A DNA stretch of 56,435 nucleotides from Carex sylvatica (Eukaryota > Streptophyta > Magnoliopsida > Poales > Cyperaceae): NCBI GenBank assembly GCA_964058845.1, contig CAXKVR010000410.1, forward strand, positions 1-56,435. Direction: 5' to 3'. Position numbers and translations under genes: made by a program. Below the pieces are notes generated by a model that did not search any database, had not been told where the DNA came from, and saw only the letters and a program-made list of their open reading frames with translations. Positions 25,397-35,634 of the stretch are shown here, in pieces. Within the stretch, counting starts at the first letter, position 1. Every line of letters begins with the position of its first letter.

Positions 25397-25567
25397 TAAA
25401 GATTTCAGTCAAAAGTTACTTTATTGATTAATGATTTGGGCTTATATAGAGCCTTACAAAGCACTCTTACAAATAACCCCTAGACTATTTCATAACGGCC
25501 TATTTACCAATAGGCCCCCAAAAACTATTCTAATAAAACAAACAATAAAGATACAAATATCTCAATA
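25397..25567 (-). repeat. 5' LTR of the copia element
   Basis: 171 bp, the partner of 20785-20954. Its outer border adjoins the GTTTT duplication at 25568-25572 and its inner border adjoins the primer-binding site. Confidence 0.93.
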
Positions 25568-25603
25568 GTTTTATTTTAGTATAGGATTTATTCAGGTTCA
25601 AAT

Positions 25604-25787
25604 CAATGTTGTAAATAATGGTACGGTCGTCGGACAGACATGATACCGCCAAGCGATTAATCAGGAATAATTGGGCATAATTGGAAATAATCAGTTAATT
25701 AGGCATAAAAAATCCATGACAGTTTGATCACTGCCAACGACTAATCGTTCGATTAATCGGTCTAAACGGACGTTTTTTACAACATTG
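25604..25787. mobile_element. hAT-like MITE, 184 bp
   Basis: Terminal inverted repeats CAATGTTGTAAA and TTTACAACATTG, flanked by the perfect 8-bp direct repeat GTTCAAAT (25596-25603 and 25788-25795). Eight bases is the hAT target size. The inside has further partial palindromes with CGATTAATC. No coding. Confidence 0.85.
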
Positions 25788-25795
25788 GTTCAAAT

Positions 25796-26825
25796 CATGA
25801 CCGGCTCAAAATTTTTTAATTCTTAATTTAGCATGTTCGAGTTAGGGATGGCAAAAAATTTCGTACCTTGTGGTTTGTTTGGGATCGGTCCGTGACTCGA
25901 TTGGTAATAATTTGATTGTTATTGGTTCGAAATGTTATCGAGCAAGCTCGTCCGTGGGTTGATCCAGAATTGGTGAGTTTGAGCTGGGCCTAACTCAATC
26001 TAGCTCAGACCAGCTCGCTCGTGTGAATTTGTATTATTTTGTGTAAGTTTGTATGAATTTGTGAGAATTTTATGGTGTATTTTGGTTTTAGGGAATGTTT
26101 TTATGAAATGGGTTTACTTAACTTATTGAAAATTTGAAATTTTATATCGTATTTCGTTTGGATAAAATGGGTTTACTTAATTTATTGGAAACTTGGAATT
26201 TTATATTGTATTTCGGTTGTATGAAATGGATTTACTTAATTTGTTGGAAACTTAAAATTTTATATTGTTATTTTGGTGGTATAAAATGGTTATATGGACT
26301 TATTATCTAATTTTTTTGGGCTAAACTATGAGCAAGCTTGAACTGATTATAAGCTAGAGGTTTTAGTTGAGTTCTCTGATTCCATCTCGCTCGGCTCGGA
26401 CTATTCCTATTACAAGTCAAGTACAAGTTGAGTCTAGCTTGATCCAAGCCAGCTATTCAACCATATTTAAGAAAAATAATAATTTTGTATATTTATTCTT
26501 CTAGAAAAAATATTTCTTGTTTAATTGAAAAGAAAAATTAAAATTTTGGTTTTTCTATATGTAACTACTCTTTTCCTCTATATGTATTCTGAATTATCTA
26601 TTTTTTTCAATATGCACTAATTGGGTCCATCTAGTGCAGTTCTAAAAAAATATTTCCTAAAAAAAAGGAGTGACATTCTCAATTTAGAGAAAATCGGTAA
26701 AATAAAATGTACCATCTCTCTAAGATAGAGAAATCCAAGCACTAGCGAGCTTTGCCTCTTTGGATTGATGAAGAAACTTACAAATAACCAGCAAGTCTCT
26801 AACAATTTTTTTTTGCTCCGGCGCC
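25796..26825. other. AT-rich region, no gene; imperfect tandem motif
   Basis: At about 26080-26300 a ~60-bp motif containing GGTTTACTTAA and ATTTTATATTGTA recurs three to four times in diverged form. Otherwise I see no bordered element or gene. Confidence 0.45.
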
Positions 26826-27743
26826 ATGATTGCAATAGATTGGTCCCTCCTCATGCCTGAATTGCTTGATGATATATACACTAGACTCTCTGAACTTAGT
26901 GATTTCATTCGCTTTCGTGCAGTTTGCAAGGCCTGGCGCTCATTGGTCTCTCTCTCAAATTCTTCCCCGTACTGCCTCCCTTGAATGATCTTTAGCCGGC
27001 ATTGTGGAAAATGAGATCTTCAATTCTACTCAATTTTCTCTAACAAAATCTACAACATCCATATGCCACAAGCATCAGGCACACGAATTATGGGGCCAAC
27101 CAAAGGCTACCTTCTTGGCTACAAATATAGTCACGAGTCCTTGTCTCTCTTAAATCCCTTTACGGGGAATCATATTCCTCTACCCTCTCTAAAGGGAGAA
27201 CTAAAGCATCCTTCTCTTTGTAAGGTTGCGATGATTCCGGAAGGTACTGAGGATCTAATTATAATCTTGGGTCGAGACAGCTCACAGACTAATTCATTGA
27301 AGATCTATCAAACGACCCGTGGTGCACATTATTGGATTGGGACCAAATTAAATGCCATCTATGAAAAATCTGTAGCATGGTCATACTATAACAGCATGAG
27401 TTTTGTTAAAGATCACATGGATGTGTTTAATGCCATAACTGGTAATATTGTGTCCACAATACCTGATTTTAAGAAAAGGAATGGAGTGGAAGTTTGGGAG
27501 TACTTGGTGGAGTCAGGTGGAAAGCTTCTCAGAATCCTTATCAACAAATATAGACACTCAGGACAGTTATATGTTGATGTGTACGCACTAATAAATGTCG
27601 AGAATGGATATTTCTGGCTTGTGATAAAAGACATAGATAATCATATATTGTTCTTGGATAGGTTCGGTGCCTTATCTTTGATGAGTAGCAAGGTTTATGG
27701 AGTAAGAGGGAACTGTATTTACTTCTTTAATTTAGTCATTTAG
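26826..27743 (+). pseudogene. F-box/DUF295 (KIB-type) protein pseudogene
   Basis: F-box proteins of this class are substrate adaptors of SCF ubiquitin ligases. One unspliced frame runs from ATG 26826. Residues 6-40 are a typical F-box (DWSLLMPELLDDIYTRLS ... FRAVCKAWRSL). After two in-frame TGA codons (26982-26984 and 27012-27014) the same frame continues as DUF295 with NKIYNI, GYLLGY, LLNPFTGNHIPLP and, near the end, GNCIYFF. No frameshift is needed to link the halves. Both stops would revert to arginine by a single T-to-C change (TGA to CGA). The frame stops at TAG 27741, shorter than the usual 350-400 residues, so the extreme C-terminus is also lost. The truncated upstream piece (52 residues) could at most make a bare F-box peptide. 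Expression is unknown. Confidence 0.85.
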
Positions 27744-28360
27744 TTGAGTTGAAGTATGAGTTAGGAAATGGTACTACTGAAACACTACTGCACCCATTCA
27801 AGAGCTGTGGCACCTAGGTTATCCCTAGCATATGTCAGTTATAAAAGTCTATGTTTTGAGAGTTTTGAAAAAAAAGTATATTTTGAGAGTTAGTTATGCA
27901 AGTTAAATTAGTTATTTAGGAAACCTTTAGCTCTTTTCATTTTGTATTTGATTTTCAATATAATGAACAATAGAAATATAGAGTTTTAATTTTAGGTTAT
28001 TAATTATATTCTTGAATAAGATTTCTAATAGGTGATCATATCCTTTTGCTACGCAGTCCTTGCTACAATTTATTAACAGTTTGTTGTTCTATAACAACAA
28101 ATGTTGAGTGGCTCTTCTATGAATGTTATACATGGTAAACTAATGCATATACACAGAACGTTATTTCAAGATATACAAATGAATTCAAGTTTTTCCTAGA
28201 TTAAACATGAGCAACTGTTGCTAAGATTTATACAGATTTTTTTTAAGCTTGAGATAAAAATTAGAGCTCTCAAATCAAAGCAATGTGGATGGAGGGCAAT
28301 ACAGTAATACTAAATGAATAGGATACTAAATCACAACTAACAACTCTTAAAATGATATTA
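27744..28360. other. Intergenic region without a visible gene
   Basis: 3' flank of the F-box pseudogene, AT-rich. No repeats with clear borders and no coding signal were seen. Confidence 0.5.
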
Positions 28361-28363
28361 TAA

Positions 28364-31300
28364 CACTGCAGCAAAATAGATTTTTTGTGATTGGCATGAG
28401 CGGCTGATACTGACGCCGGTCACAGATACTCTATTTTTCTTTAAAAAAAAAAAAAAAATTGTAACAAAAATCGTATGCGACCTTATCAGCGGCCGGCTCT
28501 ATGGCCAGTCGCTGAAATTTTTTTTTTTTTTTAAATCGCTAAAAATTTTCGCTGAAAAAAAAGGCGCCAGCGCATCGTCTCCGCCAAAAGCCTAAAAGCT
28601 CCAAAACCCTTCTTCTTCTCCGCTGCTGTCGTCTCTCCCTCGATCGCCAAAACCGCAAACCTCTCTCTTCTCAAAAATTGATCGCCTCTCCCTCCTCCTT
28701 CTACGCGCGCCATAACCACAAAATCCGGTGACAAACACCCCTGTCTCCTCCGGCGCGTCTCCCTCCTCCGGTGCCTATCAAGTGGATCCTCTCCACTGTC
28801 TGCCGTCGTCTCTCTCCTCCCAGCGCCTACATGTAATTCTTAAACCTAATTTTAGTACCGAATTTCTTTAAGTTCATTAATTGCTATTTTTAGGTTGTTT
28901 TGGTAAATCCTTTGAACTTCAATTGCTTGTATTTGTGTTGAGCTTGCTGATTTCGTATATGGGCTGAGCCATATGACTATTTTGCTTGTAAATTAATTGT
29001 CAAATTGAACCGTTGAACTTCGATTGGTGAATGGATTCATACACTGTTTGGGACAGATTTTCTGATTTTCTGATTCATACACTGTTTGGCTACTTGTTTG
29101 GTAGTGGAAATGAAACTTCAAAAAAAAATATAGTGCTCGGTTGGATTAATAGGAAAGTAAGGTTAATGATGATTACTATGTTAACCTCATGTAGCCTTCC
29201 AAAGTTTATATATTGTTGCCTCACTTAAAAAAAGATCATTGATATTTTACTAAATTAAGCTTCAATTATATATAATTTTGCCTCACTTAAATAAACCAAT
29301 TACAGGTGCTTGTGGTGCAAGAAAAATATTATGATTCAGCATTAGGTGCTTGGAAACTTCCCACAGGATTTATTCAAGAGGTTATTATTTATGTTATACA
29401 ATTAAAAATGTGTTATCATGATCCATTGCTTAATGTTCTGATGGCTGAATTTAGTGTAGTCAGAATTATCAGTTAGTATTGTACCAGTTCAAAGGCCTGA
29501 ATTGCTCAATACCTAGTTGGCACATCAATTATTGATATCCTAAACTTTGTGTTTCTAATACTGTGAAAATGAAACTGCTATTGCAGTTCTTAATTTCAGC
29601 AGCTTACAATTATTTCACTTTAAGATTTTAAGTTAGTGCTTTAATTTTTCAGTCAGAGGAGATATTCTCTGGAGCTGTACAAGAGGTTAAAGAGAAAACT
29701 GGTGCAAGTTGTTCTCCAAATTTTTGCAACTTCCATGGGACTTAATTAATCCAGATTAATTTAAAATACTGAGTGTACCTTCTTTTTTTTGGATGACACA
29801 GATAGACACCGAGTTCGTGGAAGCCATAGCATTTAGGTAAGATGTAATAATACTCACACTAGGCTTACATTTTTACAATCTCAAATTTGTTAACACTTCA
29901 GTAAAGTCTGGACCCAGCATGCACCAAATGGAGTCATACCAGCATGCACAACTGCAATAATTTGATGATTTATGAATCTCAATTAATGTGATCCAAAATG
30001 AGTTTATTTTAGGCTTAAAACGGCTAGTTGACTCTGGATGGTGAATTTCTTCATTTAAGCATAATTGTCAATTTAACCCTTCATAAAATTAAATTCAAAA
30101 TAAGGACCTCGAAGTGATTTTGTTTGGGTCTATTAAGCATTCTCTTGACTTCCTCTCATGCCCCTTCACACTAACGTGTCACATGATTTTGTTTCTTTTG
30201 TGACATGTGAATTCATTACTAATTTTTCCTATATTTTTCAGTTTCTTCCATATTTCTACGTAATCTTTCTCACAATCCTTCTCTTTGACCGAGCCAAAAG
30301 AGATGATGACACGGCTGCTCGTACCAATCCTTCTCACAATCATTTTTAATTACATAATATGGTGTTGCTTTTCCTCTTGTTCATACACTGTTTTTAATTG
30401 TACTTAGGTTGCATTTAGGAAAGTATTTGTTTTGTTGTACTTAGGTTGATGGGTATTCTCGTACCAATGTACCAAGTAATCCTTTGAAATCTATCACTGT
30501 TTTTAATTGATCTTTCAAGTATGATACATGTCTAGTTTATAACCATACAAACTCATATGGTCCTATATTAAGCATAAAAAATTAATCCTTTGAAACCTAT
30601 CAGACTCCAAAATTTTCCCCATTTGATTAAATTCATCCAAATTTAGTTTGCCAGAATTGTTGGCATAAGATGCATTACTCATGGCAATCACATATTGGGT
30701 ATTGTTGTAGGTTCACATCAGAATTGGAGAAGGCGATTTTTTTATGGCATAAGATTTATGATGATGTTATATTGTTATTTGATGAAATTATTCACATCAT
30801 TGCGAGAATATTATTATTTTATGGTACTTGTAAGATTAAGTCAATCTAGTTAGCATGTTTGATGAATGATGTATCAATTTTATAATTCACATCTTTGCGA
30901 TAAATTATTCACATGAAACTTTTCTGATTAATGCAAAGTATTTTGAATTTCCTATGTCTTGTATATATCGATATCGATATTTATGTTTAAATTTATTTGT
31001 ATGTTTTTTATATTGTATGTTGGTACGTATTGTACCCGTGCAAATTTAAATAATAAAAAAAATTCTAAAAATCTGACATAATACTTTCTGCGACCGGTTT
31101 TGACTATTAGCGACCAATTTTTTCGATCGCAGAAACCTTTTTCTGACGTCAGCAAAAATCAACAACGACAAAAAAAAATTGGTCGTAGAAAAACTATCTG
31201 TGATTGGATGATGTCATTCAGTGATCGGTGACGTCATCGGGAGAGTATCTACGACAATGCTTTCAGCGATCGGTCTTTCAGCGATCGGATTTTACTTTCT

Positions 31301-31384
31301 GTGACCAAGAACAGTATCTGTGACCGGTGACTGGATTTTCTGCGACCAGAATTTCGGTCGCAGAAAGTCTGTTCTGCTGTAGTG
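28364..31384 (+). mobile_element. Non-autonomous CACTA element carrying Nudix gene exons (Pack-CACTA), 3021 bp
   Basis: The left end CACTGCAGCAAAATAGA and the complement of the right end CACTACAGCAGAACAGA form the terminal inverted repeat. The 3-bp direct repeat TAA flanks the element (28361-28363 and 31385-31387), the CACTA duplication size. Subterminal regions contain repeated GCGACCGG/CGATCGCAGAAA-type motifs, and CCGGTCACAGATACT occurs in both ends in inverted orientation. There is no transposase, so it must be moved in trans. A GC-rich leader-like stretch (about 28560-28830) precedes the captured exons. Confidence 0.9.
29306..29836 (+). pseudogene. Captured fragment of a plant Nudix hydrolase gene (three exons)
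   Basis: Exons 29306-29380, 29653-29703 and 29802-29836 encode VLVVQEKYYDS...WKLPTGFIQE, SEEIFSGAVQEVKEKTG and IDTEFVEAIAFR. These match the central part of the plant NUDT2/NUDT7-like cytosolic family, which hydrolyses nucleoside-diphosphate derivatives such as ADP-ribose or NADH. The Nudix box is recognisable, but its REVxEE core reads QEVKEK: the conserved Arg is Gln and one metal-binding Glu is Lys, so activity is not expected. Intron 2 has a GCAAGT donor instead of GTAAGT. The N-terminal domain and the C-terminal half are absent. Introns are retained, so it was captured as genomic DNA, not as mRNA. Confidence 0.85.
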
Positions 31385-31387
31385 TAA

Positions 31388-31740
31388 GAACTAAATAACA
31401 GAGGAACTAGCTAGCTAGAACATAAAATGTAAGGAACTATATATATTTTATTTTGCTCTCCAACTTAATGACCAATTTTTGGTATAGAAGGCATAAATTC
31501 AGGAAAAAATAGTTATTGTAATGCTATCTGTACTAATACTTTGTACACATAAAGTGAACGGTATATAATTATAAGAATATACTATTGTATTTTAGTTGGA
31601 ATTCACTAATACTAAGAGCATACTTTCTAGGGAAAAACATAATAACACTATTAATATTGTTAACATTGGCAAACGCTATTTTAGTACTAAACTACTAATC
31701 TCATTATTTTATTTTTTTCTTGTAGTAAAATCTGAAATAC
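31388..31740. other. AT-rich gap, nothing recognised
   Basis: Sequence between the CACTA element and the 21-bp array; no gene or bordered repeat is visible. Confidence 0.45.
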
Positions 31741-34320
31741 AACTAGAAAAAGATGAATCACAACATATAAGACGTAAGATAACTAGAAGAAGATGGAAGA
31801 CAATTAGAAAAACATGAAAGACACCCAGTACACAATGAAATACAACTAGAAAAAACTAAAAGACAACAATTACAAGATGATAGACAACTAGCTAGTAAAA
31901 TACAACTAGAAGAATATGAAATATAACTATAATAAAATGCATGAAAACTAGTAGAACATGAAAGACAAGCAGTAGAAGATAGAAAAAAAACTAGATTATC
32001 ATGAAATACAACTAGTAAAAGATGAAATACAACTAGGAGAAAATGAAAGACAACTATTAGAAGTTGAAAGCAACCAGTAGAAAATGCAAGACAACTGGTA
32101 GAAATTGATAGACAATAAAAAGAAAATGAAAGACAATTAGAAGAAAATAAAATACAAATAGTAGTAGATGAAAGAGAACATGTAGAATATGAAACACAAT
32201 CAGTAGAATATGAAACACAACGATTACAAGAAGAAAAATAACTAAAAAAAATTAAAGACAACTAGAAGAAGATAAAAGACAACTAGAAGAAGATGAAAGA
32301 CAACCAGTAGAACATGAAAGACAACCAGTAGAACATGAAAGACAACAAGTAGATCATGAAAGACAACTACAAGAAGATAAAAAATAACTAGTAGAAGATG
32401 AAAGACCACCAGAAGAAGATGAAAAATAATTATTAGAATATTAAAGACAAAAAAAGAAAATGAACGACAACTAGAAGAAAATGAAATACAACAAGTAGTT
32501 GATTAAAGACAACCAATTGGTGATGAAAGACAACTTGTAGAACGTGAAATACAACCAATATAAGACGAAATATAACTAGAAGAATATGAAACACGACTAG
32601 TAGAAGATGGAAGACAATTAGTAAAAGATGAAAAACAACTAGAAAAAATAAAAGTCAATTAGAAGAATATGAAACATGGCTAGTAGATGATGAAAGACAA
32701 CCAGTAGAACTTGAAGGGCAATAAGAAGAAGATGAAAAATAACTAGCTGAAGAGGAAAGACAACATGTAGAACATGAAACATAGCCAGGACAAGATGAAA
32801 AATAACTAGAAGAAAATGGAAGACAACTAGTGCAACATGAAAAATAACTAGAAGAAGATGAAACACAACTAGAAGAAGATGAAACACAACTAGAAGAAGA
32901 TGAAACACAACTAGAAGAAAATGAAAGACAACTAGAAGAAGATGAAAGACAACTAAAAGAACATGAAAGACAAATAGAAGAACATGAAAAACAACTAGAA
33001 TAAAATAAAAGACAACTAGAAAACTACTATTCATTGCTTCGCGCCTTCTATGTCATCAACAATTAGGCCTATCTGCCCAAGAACTAGTTTGCAGACAGTA
33101 CTAGTCTGGAGTCATACCCAAGGACCACAACCTACCATTTTACCCTCATTGCTCAAAGCCTAATTACTTGAATCAGATCAATCCTTCTAGGCCACTAGTC
33201 AAAAGAAAATAAAATACAACCAGTACTTGACGGAAGACAATCAATAGTAGATGAAGCACAACTAGTACAAGATGAAAAATAACCAGAAGAAGATGAAAAA
33301 TAACTAGAAAAAACATGAAAGAAAATTAGTACAAGAAGAAAGACAACTAGAATAAAATAAAAAATAATTAGTAGATGATGAAAGAGAACTTGAAAAATAA
33401 GAAATACAACTAGAAGGTGATGAAATACAACAACTAGCATATGAAATACAACCACTAGTAGATGAAAGACAACCAGTAGAGCATGAAACACATCCAGTAC
33501 AAGATGAAAGACAACTAGTACAAGATGAAATATAATTAGGAGAAGATGAAAGACAACCATTAGAACATGAAATACAACCAGTACAAGATGAAGAAAATAA
33601 AAGACAACCACATGAAAATGAAAGAAAAGTATAAGAAAATAAAATACAACCAGTAGAACATGAAACACTACCAGGACAAGATGAAAGACAACTAGAAGAA
33701 GATGGAATGACAACTAGTACAAGAGAAAAGACAACTAAAAGAAGATGAAACACGACTAGTAGAAGATAAAGACAGCTAGTAGAAGATGAAAGACAGCTAG
33801 AAGAAAATCAATTACAACTAGAAGAAGATGAAATACCACCAGTAATAGATGAAAGACAACTAGTAGAACATGAAAGACTGCCAACACAAGATGAAAGACA
33901 ACAACTGGTAGATTATGAAAGACAACTTAAAGAAGAAGAAATGCAACTAGAAGAATGATATACAACTAGAATAATGATATACAACCAGTAGTAGATAAAA
34001 GAGAACCAGTAGAACATGAAATACAATGATTACAAGAAGAAAAATAACTAGAAGAAGATCTAACACGACTAGTAGAAGATGAAAGACGACTAGTAGAAGA
34101 TGAAAGACGACTTGTAGAAAATCTAGGACAACCAATAGAACATGAAAGACACTAAGTAGATCATAAAAGACAATTAGTACAAGATCAAATACCATTACAA
34201 GAAGATGAAAAATAACTAGTAGAATATGAAAGACAACCAGAAGAAGATGAAAAACAACTATTGAAAGATTAATGACAACCAGAAGAAAATGAAAGACAAC
34301 TAGAAGAAGTATACGTATGG
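31741..34320 (+). repeat. Degenerate 21-bp tandem array coding for heptads
   Basis: The basic unit is GACAACTAGAAGAAGATGAAA (21 bp, one base beyond a 20-base quote if extended), with many variants such as CCAGTAGAACATGAAAGACA. It is cleanest at about 32840-33000. In one plus-strand frame the unit reads QLEEDER, a seven-residue charged heptad typical of coiled coils. Variants give QPVEHER, QLVEDER and similar. TAA and TAG codons interrupt that frame repeatedly. The complementary strand gives long hydrophobic open frames (LLVVFHL repeats) that are by-products of the repeat. More than one hundred units are present; a non-repeat insert lies at 33018-33195. A further short piece is at 51965-52125. 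Confidence 0.85.
33018..33195. other. Non-repeat insert inside the 21-bp array
   Basis: About 175 bp of ordinary composition interrupts the array. It matches none of the other features in the window and its frames contain stops. It may be a remnant of the retroelement that also lies in the array. Confidence 0.4.
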
Positions 34321-34499
34321 AGCGCCTTGGCAAGTTTTGTGAGAACAAAGTGCATTGATCATTCTGCACGAGGATAAACATATGGAATTGTCAAATATAA
34401 TTTAAATTATTTTGTGGAAATCCTATCTGTAATATCCGTACAATCCACCCAACAGGTTTCTGCCCGTTGGAATGGATCTAGCAAATCTAAAGCCCCATG

Positions 34500-34775
34500 C
34501 TTCATTACCATCATTAAGTTTCACCTCGGCCACCTCGGATTAGAGACTCCATATGATCTTTTATTGTTTGCAGGCACTGCATGTGTAAAGGCCTGTGGAA
34601 TACAGCCCACGTTTGTCATCCAATTCCCCTGTTTTGGCCGAGCACTTGGGCTGTATTGTATTTACCCACTTGTCCTGGCCTCTGTAGCAATATAGTCAAC
34701 CTCGCATGGTCACTACAGTTAGACATTTCATGACCAATTTCCCACAGAAGGAACATATTCTAGCGACCCTCTTAT
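34500..34775 (-). pseudogene. Zinc-knuckle half of a DUF4283-type retroelement ORF
   Basis: Read on the minus strand from 34772, the frame gives YERVARICSFCGK, then LGHEMSNC in an adjacent frame: a CX2CX4HX4C zinc knuckle with a one-base shift inside it, followed by more degenerate coding. It continues the DUF4283 domain found at 51955-51472 on the other side of the 16.7-kb CACTA element. DUF4283 plus CCHC knuckle is typical of plant non-LTR (LINE) ORF1 and related retroelement proteins that bind RNA. Confidence 0.65.
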
Positions 34776-34789
34776 CACTACTAGAATCT

Positions 34790-35310
34790 GGGTTTTTTGC
34801 ATGGATAAAAACATTTGTTGCATGGATAAGTAGTGTCGTTGCAACAAATATTGGCAGTTCTGACACAGTTAAACTTGTTGCATGGGTAGTCCCATGCAAC
34901 AATTACCCATGCAACAAGTTGGATGGTTATCCATGCAACTGCCTCTTATTTATCCATGCAACAAATATTTGATGACCCGTGACCCGCCAGCAAGGATAGA
35001 AAGTATATTCTAATGAATGTCCATGCAACAACTCATCTCATACCCATGCAACAAGTCTCCCGAATTTAGCCTAAACAGTTGCATGGGTAACCCATGCAAC
35101 AAATATTTGAGAACTATTTGTTGCATGGGCTTACCGTTGCAACAAGTCGGCAGAATCTAGACAATATTTGTTGCATGGATAACCCATGCAACAAGTTTGG
35201 AGGATTATTTGGGCACTATTTGTTGCATGGGTTACCCATGCAACAAGTTTTGACAATTTTTAGAACTATTTGTTGCATGGGACTACCCATGCAACAAGTA
35301 TTGGATTTCT
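34790..35310. repeat. Left subterminal palindrome array of the large CACTA element
   Basis: TTGTTGCATGGG and its complement recur more than fifteen times, mostly as face-to-face pairs such as TGCATGGGTTACCCATGCA, spaced about 60 bp in the right part. In En/Spm, subterminal repeats bind the TNPA protein; by analogy these are the likely transposase-binding sites. Confidence 0.85.
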
Positions 35311-35329
35311 GGACAGTGACTTTTCTGTA

Positions 35330-35634
35330 TATATTTGATCTCTCCTTTCAAATAGAAAATATTATTGTAAATTACAACAAGGGATACATTACAGCAGTAT
35401 ATTAATTTCTTCACATCCTACTTAATATTGTTCAAAATTAGAAGGAAATTTGATCTCTCCTTTTAAATTGAATATATTTTGTAAATCATAGCAAAAAGAA
35501 TTAGAGCAGTATATTACAAAATAAAAGAGATACACAATAATTCAAAAACTTAAATTGTAGAATCTTGAAAATTTGGTCTTGAGAATAAAATTACGGTAAT
35601 TTGTCATGCAACACATTACACAAAAAATTACCAA
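35330..35634 (-). other. 3' region of the TNP2 gene
   Basis: Probable 3' UTR. It contains two diverged direct copies (about 35334-35432 and 35450-35520) sharing TTGATCTCTCCTTT and GCAGTATATTA. No coding. Confidence 0.45.

Larger units (their letters stand above)
20785..25567 (-). mobile_element. Ty1/copia LTR retrotransposon, 4.8 kb, defective
   Basis: Complete by its borders: two ~170-bp LTRs in the same orientation (TGTTGAG...TCTTTA read on the minus strand), flanked by the 5-bp duplication GTTTT (20780-20784 and 25568-25572). A primer-binding site and purine tract are present. The domain order on the minus strand is gag zinc knuckle, protease, integrase, reverse transcriptase, RNase H, which is the copia order. 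The LTRs differ at about 11 positions plus one indel by eye (around 93-94% identity), so insertion is not very recent. The coding part is broken by stops and shifts and lacks most of gag. Confidence 0.95.

Noticed and set aside
32639..33753. Long hydrophobic minus-strand open frames (LLVVFHL repeats, 131-172 codons) that look like multi-pass membrane proteins
   Set aside because: They arise because the 21-bp unit lacks a stop in that frame. Three overlapping frames show the same periodicity and none has exon or promoter context.
34790..35310. CRISPR-like array, because short palindromic repeats recur at regular spacing
   Set aside because: This is plant nuclear DNA; the palindromes lie just inside exact CACTA termini and recur at the other end, so they are subterminal repeats.
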